A DNA stretch of 64,000 nucleotides from the NCBI RefSeq assembly GCF_000483485.1, contig NZ_KI519609.1:1765460-1829459 (forward strand), given 5' to 3'. Shown piece after piece: positions 46,233 to 57,334 of this stretch. This stretch comes from Thiomicrorhabdus chilensis DSM 12352 (GTDB taxonomy: Bacteria > Pseudomonadota > Gammaproteobacteria > Thiomicrospirales > Thiomicrospiraceae). The first letter of the stretch is position 1; the number at the start of each line of letters is the position of its first letter. The notes beneath the pieces were generated by a model, which was given only the letters and a program-made list of their open reading frames with translations, ran no database searches and was not told where the DNA came from. The position numbers were made by a program, and so were the translations under genes.

Positions 46233-47408
46233 CTACTGGGCTTCGGAGTCAGATTGACCGGAAGTGTTGGCTGTTATGGCTTTAACCGGAGTTTTGGGTC
46301 TGAGCTTAATCAGATTATTGACCACCACCTGGTCCCCCTCTTGCAGACCCGATTCCACCAACCAGCTTTCACCCTGCTGGGCAGCCAGGCCAACCGGCAT
46401 TAATTCTGCCACCCCCTGCTTGACCACATAAACAAAGGCCTGTTGCCCCATTTGCAATACCGCTTTCTGTGGAATTTCAAACACATTTTTTCGTGTCGCC
46501 GAAAGCACTCTCAAACGTACAAATTCACCCGGCAAAAACTGGCCTTGCTGATTGGCAAACACCGCACGCGCCTGCACACTGCCGGTCGTTTCATCAATTC
46601 GGCTGTCGGTAAAATCCACCTCACCTTCGGCAAGAACCTGTTGTTGCTCGTCGATAATCTGAGCAATCAATCTGTTTTCCTTGGCTTTGACCAGTTTTCC
46701 TTGGCGCATCAAACTGCGTAAGGCTTGTCTCTGACTGTCCGGCATCGCATAAATCACATAAACTGAACTCAGATCGGTAATGGTGGTCAGCAGACTATTC
46801 TGTGAATCCGTCCCCACCAAGCTACCGACATCCTGCTGTTTAATGCCGGTCACACCTGAAATTTCAGCCTTAACGTGGCTATAATCCAAATCGATCTGGG
46901 CATCATTCAACGCAGCTTTGGCGCCCTGCACTGCGGCCTTTGCCAACTCCAGGCTGGAAATGGCGGTGTCGCGTTCCTGCTCACTGACCGCTTTCTTGAA
47001 GTAGAGTCCTTTCACCCGGTTGTATTCTCTTTTCGCTTGACTCAGATTGGCCTGCTCCACCTGCAACTGGGCCTTGGCTTTGTCGACAACCGCCTGATAA
47101 CGGCGTGCATCGATTTGATATAAAGGCTGACCGGCTTTGACAACTTGCCCGTCTTCATAGAATTTTTCCTGTAACACCCCGGCTACTCTGGCAAAAACGC
47201 CAACCGTCTGTACTGCTTGGATTCTTCCAGGATATTCATAAAAGACCGGGCTATCGCCACGTTTGGCGATCATCACCTTGACAGGCATAGCCTGTTTAGC
47301 CGCCGAGTTTTGCTCTCCATCGGCATAAACCTGCACGGGAAAAACCGAAGCCGCCGCAATCAGCAACAGCGCACTCAACTTAACCAAGGATTGTGAAACA
47401 GGGAACAT
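46233..47408 (-). CDS. RND periplasmic adaptor (membrane fusion protein)
   Basis: 391 residues. A cleavable signal peptide (about 1-28, no lipobox), barrel-sandwich hybrid domain (YEYPGRIQAVQTVGVFARV, then LYQIDARRY), a coiled-coil hairpin (about 100-165) and beta-barrel domains. First gene of the efflux operon, transcribed away from the broken TetR gene; it links pump and channel. Confidence 0.93.
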   Translation of the reverse strand: MFPVSQSLVKLSALLLIAAASVFPVQVYADGEQNSAAKQAMPVKVMIAKRGDSPVFYEYPGRIQAVQTVGVFARVAGVLQEKFYEDGQVVKAGQPLYQIDARRYQAVVDKAKAQLQVEQANLSQAKREYNRVKGLYFKKAVSEQERDTAISSLELAKAAVQGAKAALNDAQIDLDYSHVKAEISGVTGIKQQDVGSLVGTDSQNSLLTTITDLSSVYVIYAMPDSQRQALRSLMRQGKLVKAKENRLIAQIIDEQQQVLAEGEVDFTDSRIDETTGSVQARAVFANQQGQFLPGEFVRLRVLSATRKNVFEIPQKAVLQMGQQAFVYVVKQGVAELMPVGLAAQQGESWLVESGLQEGDQVVVNNLIKLRPKTPVKAITANTSGQSDSEAQ

Positions 47409-47441
47409 GATTTTTTCCTCAAAAGTAATCTGAAACCATTA

Positions 47442-47463
47442 AAGTGTAACACACATTACACTT
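47442..47463. promoter_or_regulatory. Palindromic operator between efflux operon and TetR gene
   Basis: AAGTGTAA and TTACACTT, perfect 8-bp arms with a 6-nt spacer (CACACA), 34 bp upstream of the adaptor start and in the divergent gap. The size suits a TetR dimer. A TATAAT at 47496-47501 in the same gap may serve the TetR gene. Binding by the TetR product is inferred. Confidence 0.65.
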
Positions 47464-47551
47464 AACTCACAATCTGTCTTAATCAAGTTTTAATGTATAA
47501 TATTTCCTCATAAAATATCATGAAGTTATTGAACCATTCGAGAGACCACAC

Positions 47552-48246
47552 ATGCCCCAAACCTCTGAACAACAGCCCAGCCTTAATCAACAAACCACCA
47601 CCAAACGAGGCTTGGCTCGCCAAAAAAAGTTTTTAGACGTGGCTGAAGAGGTTTTTTTATCAAAAGGCTATGCCGGCACCAGCGTTAATGAAATCGTCTG
47701 TCGGGCGGTTCACTGGGAACCCTCTATCGGCTTTTTGGAAACAAGCTCGGGTTATTTGAGGCGGTCTTTAAAAAGAAATCCAAAGAGTTGTTTGGGCATT
47801 TTGAAGAAGAGACCCACTGGAGCGATGACATTGAAAACAGCCTGTTCAATTTTGGCCAGACCCTGCAGCGCATCGCCTTGTCACCTGATGGAACTGCGAT
47901 TTATCGCCTGGTGATTACCGAAAACAACCTGGATCAGGGAGAGATCCAAAAGATCTTTTACCGTTATGGCCCGCAAACGGCGATCGACATGCTGAAAAAT
48001 TATTTGCAGAAACAGATTGATGCAGGCCGACTGGAGCTGGAAAATCCACAATTGGCGGCCACCCAGTTTTTGGAAATGATCAAGGGACCCTTTGTGTTGC
48101 GTGCTTTGTTTGGTGAAACCATTACGGTGGATGAGATGGACGCCGCACTGAATCAAGCGCTTCGCATCTTTTTACAGGGATGTAAAACGTCCCAAGGACA
48201 AGAAAACCAACCAAAATCGTTGTTTTTTAAAGAAAATTCAATCTAA
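47552..48246 (+). pseudogene. TetR family repressor, frameshifted
   Basis: The reading begins normally (FLDVAEEVFLSKGYAGTSVNEIVCRA) and the expected continuation SLGTLYRLFGNKLGLFEAVF is present but in another frame. The break is at about 47703-47709, where CGGGCGGTTCA occurs in place of an expected CGGGCGGGCGGTTCA-type sequence, consistent with loss of four bases from a GGCG tandem. The first frame runs on to a stop at 47914 with unrelated residues; the C-terminal ligand domain is open to 48246. The rest is intact, so the loss looks recent, or it is a sequencing error. It should have repressed the divergent efflux operon. Confidence 0.82.
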
Positions 48247-48252
48247 TTCAGA

Positions 48253-48269
48253 CAGGCCTGCTCATTTCC
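48253..48269. repeat. CAGGCCTG repeat copy
   Basis: CAGGCCTGCTCATTTCC just after the TetR pseudogene's stop, between convergent genes. Half-motif of the palindrome family. Confidence 0.55.
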
Positions 48270-48308
48270 AGCAGACTTTTCAGGCTTTGAAACAGGCGCT
48301 AAAACAAC

Positions 48309-48692
48309 TTAGAAACGTGTTTGGACATAATTGCGGAACTCTTTTAGTTCCGACTTCATCAGTTGCAGGTGCTCAAGCGCACCTTGCTTTTCTTCCGGCA
48401 GATCCATACTCGCGGGGTTGATGCGGCTTTTGGCAAGACGAGCCTTAGCGCCTGGAATGGTGAAGCCCTGCTCATGCAACAGCGTCCTGATTTCCAGAAT
48501 CAGCTCAACGTCATTACGTTGATAGTAACGACGTCCACTACGCTTGTTCGGTTCCAATTGAGGAAAAACCTGCTCCCAATAGCGCAAAACGTGCGACTTC
48601 AAGTCACACAGTTCCGCGACTTCACCGATGGTGAAATATTTTTTATCGGGTAACTCAATCTCTAATTGAGTCTGTTGCTTAGTTTTCGCCAT
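48309..48692 (-). CDS. MerR family regulator of the ihfA-linked type
   Basis: 127 residues. MerR HTH ([28 protein letters not shown]) and a short helical tail; no metal-binding cysteines. This small MerR-like gene follows ihfA in many gammaproteobacteria. It overlaps ihfA by 14 nt. Target unknown. Confidence 0.82.
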   Translation of the reverse strand: MAKTKQQTQLEIELPDKKYFTIGEVAELCDLKSHVLRYWEQVFPQLEPNKRSGRRYYQRNDVELILEIRTLLHEQGFTIPGAKARLAKSRINPASMDLPEEKQGALEHLQLMKSELKEFRNYVQTRF

Positions 48693-48975
48693 AGTGATTA
48701 TCGATTTGCGCTCTTAATTTCTGTCCAGGTTTAAATGTTACCACCCTTCTGGCTGAAATGGGAACGTCTTCACCGGTTCTGGGATTACGTCCGGGACGAG
48801 AAGACTTGTCTCGCAATTCAAAGTTACCAAAACCCGAAAGTTTGATCTGCTCTCCTGAAACCAGGATTTCGCTGATTTGATCGTAAAACTGCTCAACCAA
48901 CTCTTTGGATTCACGCTTGTTAAATCCAAACGTGTCCGATAGAGTTTGGGCAATATCCGCTTTTGTCAGAGTCAT
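48679..48975 (-). CDS. ihfA: Integration host factor alpha subunit
   Basis: 98 residues, HU/IHF fold, with [20 protein letters not shown], the DNA-intercalating beta-arm proline region. Heterodimerises with IhfB to bend DNA; also helps integrases. Placed after pheT, the classic order pheS-pheT-ihfA. Confidence 0.95.
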   Translation of the reverse strand: MTLTKADIAQTLSDTFGFNKRESKELVEQFYDQISEILVSGEQIKLSGFGNFELRDKSSRPGRNPRTGEDVPISARRVVTFKPGQKLRAQIDNHYGEN

Positions 48976-49001
48976 TTGAATTATCCTTATTATTTTTAAC
49001 T

Positions 49002-51392
49002 TTATCTTAAAACGGCATTTACAGCGCGTTTGGCGGAATCTAATACACGTTCGATCAGCGAATCCACCTCTTCGTCTTGCAAGGTCCGCTCATGATGCTG
49101 AATCTTCAGTGTTAAAGCGACACTTTTCTGATCTTCATCAACCCCTTGTCCACGATAGATGTCAAACAAATCAACCGCTTGCAGAATTTCCGATTCAACC
49201 GCCATCACCGCATCCAACAGGGCCTGAACCGGAACACTGTCGGCCACAACAAAGGCTAAATCTCGTTGAACTTCCGGGAACTTGGAAATCATCTGCGCGG
49301 CGGGCACCTGCATGGTCATCAAGGCATCCTGACGAATCTGGAACAAGAACACGTCTTCACTCACACCCATGCCCTTAACCAGCTTAGGGTGCAGTTTGCC
49401 GATGATTCCGACTTCTTTACCGTCTTTGATCATGGCGGCGGACTGGCCAGGATGCAAGGCCGGATGTTCACAGGATTCAAAACGAATGGTCCCCAACTGG
49501 TGACTCATGCGCAACAAGGTTTCAACATCCCCTTTGATGTCAAAGAAATCGACTTTGCGTGATACTTCATCCCAACCGGAATCGGCAACCGAACCGACCA
49601 CCGCACCACCGACCATCGGTACTTGTGTGGCGCCAGTCGGGTCGGACTCGTTTTTGTAGAAAACCAGACCTGTTTCAAATATACGCACACGAGGTTGCTG
49701 ACGGTTTTGGTTGTAGGAGATTGTTTGCAATAATCCCGGGAAAAGCGTGGTACGCATCGCCTTCATATCATCCGAAATCGGATTTTTAAGCAAGACATAA
49801 GGCAGATCCGGGCTCAACTGCTGCTGTTTACCTTCTTCGACAAAGCTGTAAGTGATGACTTCACTGTAACCTCGTTGCACCAACGCCGTTTTCAACGCGT
49901 GCAACTCCTGCTCGGATTCAGGCAGTTCGTTCAAAGTCATCGGTGCCATTACCGGCGTATCCGGCAGATTATTGTAGCCATAGATGCGACCGACTTCCTC
50001 AACAAGATCCATCTCGATCGCCATATCGAATCGATAAGTCGGAGCGGTTACTCGCCAGCCGTCTTCGCTCGATTCGACCGCAAAACCCAATCCTTTGAAA
50101 ATAGATTCAACACGCTTGTCTTCCACTTCGGCTCCCAAGCGTTTGGCCAAAGGCTGACGTCTAAGTTCGATTGTGACCGGCTGAGCCAGATCATCTTGCG
50201 AAATGACAGACTCGACCTCACTGACTTGGCCGCCGGCGATTTCGGTAAACAGCTGCAATGCTCGGTTCAGTGCACGCTCGGGCAAAGCCGGATCGACACC
50301 ACGTTCGAAACGATGCGACGAATCGGTATGCAAACCATATTCACGCGCCTTGCCGACAATGGCCAAGGGAGTGAAATGTGCACATTCGAAAAACAGCCTC
50401 GTGGTTTCATCCGTCACCGACGTAGGCAAGCCCCCCATGATTCCGGCCAAAGCGATGGCACCTGAATCATCGGCAATTACCAAAGTACCGTCATTCAGAG
50501 TCAACTCCTTGTCATCCAGGGTCACCAGTTTCTCACCGGTTTTGGCTTTGCGAACTTGAATGCCGCCTTGCAATTTATCCAGATCAAAAGCATGCATCGG
50601 CTGGCCTAACTCAAGCAACACATAATTGGTAATGTCCACCACCAAGCCCAGTGTACGAATGCCACCGCGCTGCAATTTCTGCATCATCCACAATGGAGTT
50701 TTTGCTTGGGCATCATAGTCGGTGACCACGCAGCCCAAATATTTTGGACAGGCCTGTGATTCTGCAACCGTGACTTTTTGCGGACAAGTTCCTGCATACT
50801 CAATGTCGGCAGATTCAAACGGGCTTTTGATTTCAACTTCACTAATGGCTGCAACATCGCGAGCAATCCCTTCTATGCTTAAACAATCGGCACGGTTGGG
50901 CGTCAGGTCAACGTCAATCATGCTGTCGTTCAAATCGAGATAATCGCGTACATCCATGCCAATCGGTGCGTCGTCCGGCAAGACCAGTAATCCATCGACA
51001 CCATCATCTTCCAGACCGATTTCAGTCGCACCACACAGCATGCCGTTAGAGGGTACGCCTCGCAACTTAGCCTTTTTGATTTTGAAATCACCGGGCAATA
51101 CGGCACCCACTTTTGCGCAACACGCCTTCATGCCGCTTACCACGTTTTTAGCGCCACATACGATCTGTAAAAGATCCTGCTCGCCCACATCTACTTGTGT
51201 GACATTCAGCTTATCCGCATCCGGGTGTTTTTCAACCGAAACCACCTGCCCAACAACCACGTTGCTGAACTCACCGGCAACCGGCTCAACATTGTCCACT
51301 TCCAGACCCGCCAAACTTAGCGCTTCTGCTAATTCATTGGTAGACCAATCAGGATTAGCCCACTCTCTTAACCAATTTTCACTCAATTTCAT
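49002..51392 (-). CDS. pheT: Phenylalanyl-tRNA synthetase beta chain
   Basis: 796 residues: N-terminal tRNA-binding EMAP/OB domain (about 38-150), B3/B4 editing domain, B5 domain, catalytic-like core and C-terminal FDX-ACB anticodon domain (about 700-795). Normal length. It lies 23 bp after pheS. Confidence 0.97.
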   Translation of the reverse strand: MKLSENWLREWANPDWSTNELAEALSLAGLEVDNVEPVAGEFSNVVVGQVVSVEKHPDADKLNVTQVDVGEQDLLQIVCGAKNVVSGMKACCAKVGAVLPGDFKIKKAKLRGVPSNGMLCGATEIGLEDDGVDGLLVLPDDAPIGMDVRDYLDLNDSMIDVDLTPNRADCLSIEGIARDVAAISEVEIKSPFESADIEYAGTCPQKVTVAESQACPKYLGCVVTDYDAQAKTPLWMMQKLQRGGIRTLGLVVDITNYVLLELGQPMHAFDLDKLQGGIQVRKAKTGEKLVTLDDKELTLNDGTLVIADDSGAIALAGIMGGLPTSVTDETTRLFFECAHFTPLAIVGKAREYGLHTDSSHRFERGVDPALPERALNRALQLFTEIAGGQVSEVESVISQDDLAQPVTIELRRQPLAKRLGAEVEDKRVESIFKGLGFAVESSEDGWRVTAPTYRFDMAIEMDLVEEVGRIYGYNNLPDTPVMAPMTLNELPESEQELHALKTALVQRGYSEVITYSFVEEGKQQQLSPDLPYVLLKNPISDDMKAMRTTLFPGLLQTISYNQNRQQPRVRIFETGLVFYKNESDPTGATQVPMVGGAVVGSVADSGWDEVSRKVDFFDIKGDVETLLRMSHQLGTIRFESCEHPALHPGQSAAMIKDGKEVGIIGKLHPKLVKGMGVSEDVFLFQIRQDALMTMQVPAAQMISKFPEVQRDLAFVVADSVPVQALLDAVMAVESEILQAVDLFDIYRGQGVDEDQKSVALTLKIQHHERTLQDEEVDSLIERVLDSAKRAVNAVLR

Positions 51393-51405
51393 AATATTTT
51401 CTCAA

Positions 51406-51413
51406 CAGGCCTG
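51406..51413. repeat. CAGGCCTG copy in the pheS-pheT gap
   Basis: A core copy in the 23-bp gap between pheS and pheT. No flanking complementarity, so termination is not expected. Confidence 0.45.
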
Positions 51414-51415
51414 GT

Positions 51416-52441
<1,026 letters not shown>

Positions 52442-52464
52442 TTAAAAAGAATCTTTATCACAGA

Positions 52465-52545
52465 TTTTATCTATAAAACAGTCTACTTGTGTCGACTCAT
52501 AAAAACCTTTAATCAAACGACAAATAGAATCTTTTATAGATAAAA
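52465..52545. promoter_or_regulatory. Long inverted repeat in the pheS leader
   Basis: TTTTATCTATAAAA (52465-52478) and TTTTATAGATAAAA (52532-52545) are exact complements 53 nt apart. The gap between rplT and pheS has no phenylalanine-rich leader peptide. The repeat may form an RNA stem in the pheS leader or the promoter control site. Low certainty. Confidence 0.4.
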
Positions 52546-52553
52546 AAATCAAA

Positions 52554-52599
52554 AAAATAGGGGACAAAAGTTAAATTTCTAACTCATGCCCCCTATTTT
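52554..52599 (-). terminator. Terminator after rplT
   Basis: AAAATAGGGG / CCCCTATTTT stem closing a loop that can itself pair (GTTA/TAAC); on the minus strand it is followed by T7. It ends the thrS-infC-rpmI-rplT unit about 50 bp past rplT. Confidence 0.75.
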
Positions 52600-52647
52600 G
52601 GGATATTGCAGGCTGAAAAATCAGCCCAGCATACACAGCCTCAGCGA

Positions 52648-53004
52648 TTAAGCGATGGCTGCTTTTGCTTTCTCAGCAATGGCGGTAAACGCAGCCGCAT
52701 CATGGATAGCGATATCAGAAAGCACTTTACGGTCAACCGCAATGCCTGCCTTATTCATACCATCGATTAAACGGCTATAAGTCATTCCGTTCATGCGAGC
52801 CGCAGCATTGATACGTGCAATCCACAAACGACGGAATTGACGCTTACGCTGACGACGGTCACGATAGGCGTATTGACCTGCTTTGATTACAGCTTGCTTA
52901 GCAACGCGAAAAACCTTGCTACGTGCACCGTAATAACCTTTTGCTGCTTTTAATACTTTATTGTGTCTACGACGGGCGATGACACCTCTTTTAACTCTTG
53001 CCAT
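52648..53004 (-). CDS. rplT: 50S ribosomal protein L20
   Basis: 118 residues, basic, with the family start [19 protein letters not shown]. Binds 23S rRNA early in assembly and can repress the rpmI-rplT mRNA in enterobacteria. Follows rpmI by 14 bp. Confidence 0.98.
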   Translation of the reverse strand: MARVKRGVIARRRHNKVLKAAKGYYGARSKVFRVAKQAVIKAGQYAYRDRRQRKRQFRRLWIARINAAARMNGMTYSRLIDGMNKAGIAVDRKVLSDIAIHDAAAFTAIAEKAKAAIA

Positions 53005-53018
53005 TTTTCAATCTCTCC

Positions 53019-53216
53019 TTAAGCGTACGGTAACATACGGCGAACCATCGCCACATCGTGATCGTGAATCATACTAGCGGCACGTAACTGACGTTTACGC
53101 TTAGTCGATTTTTTAGTCAAAATGTGACGTAGGTGAGATTGTTTGCACTTAAAACGGCCAGAACCCGTCTTCTTGAAGCGCTTTGAAGCACTACTGTTTG
53201 TTTTCATTTTTGGCAT
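53019..53216 (-). CDS. rpmI: 50S ribosomal protein L35
   Basis: 65 residues, basic, with [19 protein letters not shown] at the start and the [12 protein letters not shown] stretch of L35. Between infC and rplT as usual. A gap of 187 bp separates it from infC (53217-53403); a frame there (to 53391) has no family and is not supported. Confidence 0.97.
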   Translation of the reverse strand: MPKMKTNSSASKRFKKTGSGRFKCKQSHLRHILTKKSTKRKRQLRAASMIHDHDVAMVRRMLPYA

Positions 53217-53403
53217 TAGCCCAAACTCCGCATTTAAGTGATCTCTTAAACATTAAGAACCACTTCATTTTTAACAATAATAGCCAATGACTATCTTTCG
53301 GAACAACGAACAGCACTGAGGGAGCTGCACCGGTAACGCATTCGGCCACAATAAAGCGTCCAAAAACGTCCCAGTTGTTGTGTGGCAGCAATTACTAAAT
53401 GAA

Positions 53404-53961
53404 TTACTTACCTTTTTTTGAAGGAGCAACCATCATTTGCATCTGACGGCCTTCCATTTTCGGCATTTGTTCAACGGTCGCAACCTCTTGAATATCATCC
53501 CGAATACGCTCCAACATTTTCAATCCCAGTTCCTTATGGGTAATTTCACGGCCTCGGAACCAGATGGTTACCTTGACGCGATCTCCCTTATCTAGGAATT
53601 TCATCAGGTTGCGTAGTTTGACCTGATAATCTCCCTCCTCAGTTCCTGGGCGAAACTTCACTTCTTTTACTTGCACTTGCTTTTGCTTTTTCTTAGCTTC
53701 GTGCTGTTTTTTCTGTTGCTGGTAAAGATATTTACCGTAATCCATAATCCTACAAACAGGCGGTACGGTTTTTCCAGAAATTTCGACTAGGTCTAATTCT
53801 GCGTCCCTCGCAGCTTCAAGCGCCTCTTTTAGGGGAACAACACCAGCCTGTTCTCCATCTGCATCAATTAAACGAACTTCAGGAGCGGTAATGGCCCCGT
53901 TAATATTATCCTTAGGTGCTTCAGGTTGCTGTGGTCTTCCACGGCCTCTACGAATTGCGAT
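53404..53961 (-). CDS. infC: Translation initiation factor IF-3 with non-AUG start
   Basis: An ATG inside the gene at 53745 would lose the conserved N-terminal domain; the frame stays open upstream and encodes [23 protein letters not shown]. The true start is a non-AUG codon, as is usual for infC and needed for its autoregulation. GGAGG at 53971-53975 is 8 nt before ATC 53961 and only 2 nt before ATT 53967, so ATC is chosen here (185 residues); ATT is the alternative (187). The C-domain IF3 motif [10 protein letters not shown] is present. It lies 48 bp after thrS. Confidence 0.88.
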   Translation of the reverse strand: MAIRRGRGRPQQPEAPKDNINGAITAPEVRLIDADGEQAGVVPLKEALEAARDAELDLVEISGKTVPPVCRIMDYGKYLYQQQKKQHEAKKKQKQVQVKEVKFRPGTEEGDYQVKLRNLMKFLDKGDRVKVTIWFRGREITHKELGLKMLERIRDDIQEVATVEQMPKMEGRQMQMMVAPSKKGK

Positions 53962-54009
53962 AGCAATATCCTCCAGTTTTGTAATTTCTTAAATGCAGTC
54001 GGTCAAATC

Positions 54010-55938
54010 TCAACTTTCCACGATTCGTCCCAGATTGGCAATATCGGTTGTTAACAGCTCCACTAACTCTTCAAAGGCGAAGCTGCCCATATTTTTCCCA
54101 CCTCTGGCACGAACATTGACAGTACCGTTTTCCATCTCTTGGTCACCTACGACCAAAATATACGGTACTCGCTGCATAGTGTGTTCGCGAATTTTAAACC
54201 CAACCTTCTCATTTCTCAAGTCTGTTTCGACTCTAAACCCATGTTTTTTCAATTTTTTAGCAAAATCGCCTACATATTCATTATGAACCTCGGAAATCGA
54301 CGCGATTACTAATTGAACTGGAGACAACCAAGTTGGGAACTTGCCTTCATAGTGTTCGACCAGAATTCCTACGAATCGTTCGAGCGATCCGAGAATCGCA
54401 CGGTGAATCATCACCGGATGATGTTTTTCATTATCCGCACCCACATAGACCGCATTAAGACGTTCAGACTGGGTCATTGAGAAGTCCAACTGAATGGTTC
54501 CGCACTGCCACACACGACCGATGCAATCTTTCAACTGAAACTCAATTTTAGGCCCGTAAAACGCACCCTCTCCTGGCTGCAAAGCATAATCCAAACCGGC
54601 GTTCTTTAAAGTTGCTTCAAGGGCCGTTTCCGCCAAATCCCACACTTCGTCTGCCCCTACACGTTGCTCGGGTCGGGTTGAAAACTTAACGGCGATATTA
54701 TCAAAACCGAAATCAGCATAGGTTTCAAAGACCAAATCAATACAGGCCTGCACTTCTTGCTGGATCTGATCTTCGGTACAGAAAATATGGGCATCATCCT
54801 GTGTGAACGAGCGCACACGCATTAAACCATGCAGTGTTCCAGAGGGCTCGTTACGATGCACCAGACCAAACTCCGCAATACGGATTGGCAAATCACGATA
54901 ACTGTGCAAGTGACGATTATAAACCTGAATATGCCCCGGACAGTTCATGGGTTTCACTGCATAATCACGGTTTTCGGTTTCCGTGGTGAACATATTGTCT
55001 TGGAATTTATCCCAATGCCCGGACTTTTCCCATAAAGAACGATCCATAATCAAGGGCGTGCGAATCTCTTCATAGTCATTCATGACCAATTGTTCACGCA
55101 TATACTCTTCAACAACTCGGTATAAAGTCGTTCCTTTAGGATGCCAAAAAGCCATCCCCGGCGCCAGATCTTCCAGATGGAACAGATCCAATGTTTTACC
55201 TAATTTACGATGGTCGCGCTTTTCAGCCTCTTCCATCATATGCAAGTATTCTTTAAGTTCGTCCTTACTGGCAAAGGCCACGCCGTAAATACGCTGAAGC
55301 ATCTTGTTGTCAGAATCTCCGCGCCAATAGGCACCGGCCACATGAGTCAGCTTAAACGCCTTGATGAATCCCATGTGTGGAACATGGGGCCCTACACACA
55401 TATCGATGTATTCTTCATGGTGATAAAAACCGAACTCGGTCTCGTCCGGCAGGTCTTTGATCAACTCAAGTTTGTAATCCTCACCACGCTCTTCAAACAT
55501 CTGAATTGCATCGGCCCGAGGCGTCATTTTCTTAATGACTGCATACTTGGTTTTAGCCAAAGCTTGCATGCGTTTCTCGATCACTTTTAAATCATCCGGA
55601 CCGATCTTGGTCTCCATGTCGATGTCATAGTAAAACCCATTATCGATAACCGGACCAATCGCCATTTTCACATCCGGGTACAGCTGCTTAAGCGCATGCC
55701 CCAAAAGATGAGCGCAGGAGTGGCGCATAATATGCACACCATCATCGTCCTTTAAGGTCACGATTTCCAGAGAAGCATCATCCGTAATCACATCACTCGC
55801 ATCTTTCAACTGACCATTAACACGACCAGCCACCGTGGCTTTTGCCAAACCGGTTCCAATACTCTCAGCCACTTGCATGACTGAAACTGCTTCATCAAAT
55901 GTTTTGGTAGATCCGTCGGGTAACGTAATGATTGGCAT
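54010..55938 (-). CDS. thrS: Threonyl-tRNA synthetase
   Basis: 642 residues from ATG 55938 ([10 protein letters not shown]), exactly the E. coli length. TGS domain, editing domain with [17 protein letters not shown], class II core ([13 protein letters not shown] and [20 protein letters not shown]) and anticodon domain. An upstream extension to 55992 lacks a ribosome site. The leader could carry a ThrS operator, but none is recognised. Confidence 0.97.
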   Translation of the reverse strand: MPIITLPDGSTKTFDEAVSVMQVAESIGTGLAKATVAGRVNGQLKDASDVITDDASLEIVTLKDDDGVHIMRHSCAHLLGHALKQLYPDVKMAIGPVIDNGFYYDIDMETKIGPDDLKVIEKRMQALAKTKYAVIKKMTPRADAIQMFEERGEDYKLELIKDLPDETEFGFYHHEEYIDMCVGPHVPHMGFIKAFKLTHVAGAYWRGDSDNKMLQRIYGVAFASKDELKEYLHMMEEAEKRDHRKLGKTLDLFHLEDLAPGMAFWHPKGTTLYRVVEEYMREQLVMNDYEEIRTPLIMDRSLWEKSGHWDKFQDNMFTTETENRDYAVKPMNCPGHIQVYNRHLHSYRDLPIRIAEFGLVHRNEPSGTLHGLMRVRSFTQDDAHIFCTEDQIQQEVQACIDLVFETYADFGFDNIAVKFSTRPEQRVGADEVWDLAETALEATLKNAGLDYALQPGEGAFYGPKIEFQLKDCIGRVWQCGTIQLDFSMTQSERLNAVYVGADNEKHHPVMIHRAILGSLERFVGILVEHYEGKFPTWLSPVQLVIASISEVHNEYVGDFAKKLKKHGFRVETDLRNEKVGFKIREHTMQRVPYILVVGDQEMENGTVNVRARGGKNMGSFAFEELVELLTTDIANLGRIVES

Positions 55939-56114
55939 CGATTTATTCTCTGTTGATATACAAATTAAAAAATAAGCCATATATTTTAGCATTTTCTAAT
56001 TTGTTCTTGTAAAGATTGATGACTTTAAATTTAAAACTCACAAAGAGATGACGGCTAAATCAACAAACTGTTTTTGTGACTGGCCATCCATGCATAAATT
56101 AAGGGCACAGCTGT

Positions 56115-56999
56115 TCAAATCATCCCTGCATCTTGTGCCGTATCAAAAGCCTGACGAATAATTTCATCGAAATTCTCGTAGGCCAATCCGAAAAACTCAA
56201 GGGCGGCCAACAAACTCTCGGAAGGCTCTTCACGATGGGCTTCTGAAAGATCCGCCACACCATTATCGACATCTAAAAGGAAAGCGGCCTGTTCGGCCAG
56301 ATACGTCAGGTAAGCATGAGCCTGAAAAGGTTCCGTCGCCTTGTGTGGCGAATGATGGTTGGCCACCCCCATCACCACTTCTTGTGGGAATTTCCATTGC
56401 TGAAGCAGGCGGGCACTCATCATCGCATGATGCGTTCCGAACACCTCCACCTCCGAAGGCGCTAAACGATCAATGTCATACTCGGTTAATTTCATGACCT
56501 GAAGATACTTATCCCGATCCTCCACAGCCAACAGATAGATACCAATATCATGCATCAGACCGCATAAAAAAGCCTCTCCCGTATTGACATGTAAAGCCTT
56601 CGCCAACTCCTGGGCGACAAAAGCGGACAAGATCGCATGTCGCAAAAAGTGCTTTTCACTGAATGGTGGCTTACTCTTAAAGGTGGATTTGTAGTTAATT
56701 GCATGCGCCATCAGACGCACATCCTGTGTCCCGATTCTGGTGACGGCCTCAGACAGATCTGTGACTTTGGTTCCCATCGAGTACTTGGCCGTGTTGACCA
56801 CGCCAATCAGGCCTGCGGCCAACCTGGGATCCTGTGCGATCAATTTCACCAGATCATTGATATGGATATCTTCACCACTTGCCAACAGACGCTCCAGTTT
56901 CATCAGAGCATCGGGAAAGTGGGGCAAATCATCCAGCGCCTGTAGACGCTCGATAATGACCTTGCTCACATTTGGTTTTTTAACTTCTGTCGCTGACAT
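56115..56999 (-). CDS. HDOD domain signalling protein (copy 3)
   Basis: 294 residues. HDOD domain (LDDLPHFPDALMKLERLL start; LCGLMHDIGIYLL). Here the HD-like element is MHDIG, so a metal-type His-Asp pair is kept at least in part, unlike the two other HDOD genes in this window. A signalling role, in motility or stress, is typical of the family. Divergent from the TPP riboswitch operon. Confidence 0.8.
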   Translation of the reverse strand: MSATEVKKPNVSKVIIERLQALDDLPHFPDALMKLERLLASGEDIHINDLVKLIAQDPRLAAGLIGVVNTAKYSMGTKVTDLSEAVTRIGTQDVRLMAHAINYKSTFKSKPPFSEKHFLRHAILSAFVAQELAKALHVNTGEAFLCGLMHDIGIYLLAVEDRDKYLQVMKLTEYDIDRLAPSEVEVFGTHHAMMSARLLQQWKFPQEVVMGVANHHSPHKATEPFQAHAYLTYLAEQAAFLLDVDNGVADLSEAHREEPSESLLAALEFFGLAYENFDEIIRQAFDTAQDAGMI

Positions 57000-57149
57000 C
57001 TCTCATCCTAAGTACGTTAAACGGCTTATCAAAAACACATTCAATTCAAAAACACACTCTAATTTTCACATAAAACGGAATAAAAATGAGATAAAATACT
57101 CCGTGTTTTAAAAACAGTGGCTGTCCATAACAGCAACAATCACTTTTAC

Positions 57150-57236
57150 GCCAAGGGGTGGCAAATCGCCTGAGATCTTCGTCTGCCGAAGGAACCCTAT
57201 GAACCTGATCCAGTTAATACTGGCGTAGGGACAGGC
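57150..57236 (+). promoter_or_regulatory. TPP riboswitch (THI element)
   Basis: Conserved parts are present in order: GGGGTGGC, GCCTGAGA, ACCCTATGAACCTGATC, then a short CAGT/ACTGG stem and GCGTAGGGA, matching the thi-box consensus. Thiamin pyrophosphate binding should turn off the downstream thiamin transport genes. The gap from 57000 to 57334 contains no gene; upstream of the aptamer there is a TAAAAT -10 candidate at 57092-57097. The distance to the first ATG is about 100 nt. Confidence 0.95.
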
Positions 57237-57306
57237 CGCAATACATTACCAGTTCAATGCAATTCTTTGCTCACCAGCAAAGGTTCATCACCAATGTTCG
57301 CCCTGT

Positions 57307-57327
57307 CCTTTTATTTACAATAAAAGG
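57307..57327 (+). promoter_or_regulatory. Hairpin covering the Shine-Dalgarno of the receptor gene
   Basis: CCTTTTATT and AATAAAAGG pair perfectly around a 3-nt loop. The right arm contains the AAAAGG of the ribosome site just ahead of ATG 57335. This looks like the expression platform of the riboswitch: translation control by hiding the ribosome site. Inferred from position and perfect pairing. Confidence 0.65.
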
Positions 57328-57334
57328 AATCTTA

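Noticed and set aside
53191-53391. 66-codon frame between rpmI and infC
   Set aside because: No domain, overlaps the rpmI start and lacks a ribosome site; the gap is more likely untranslated mRNA.
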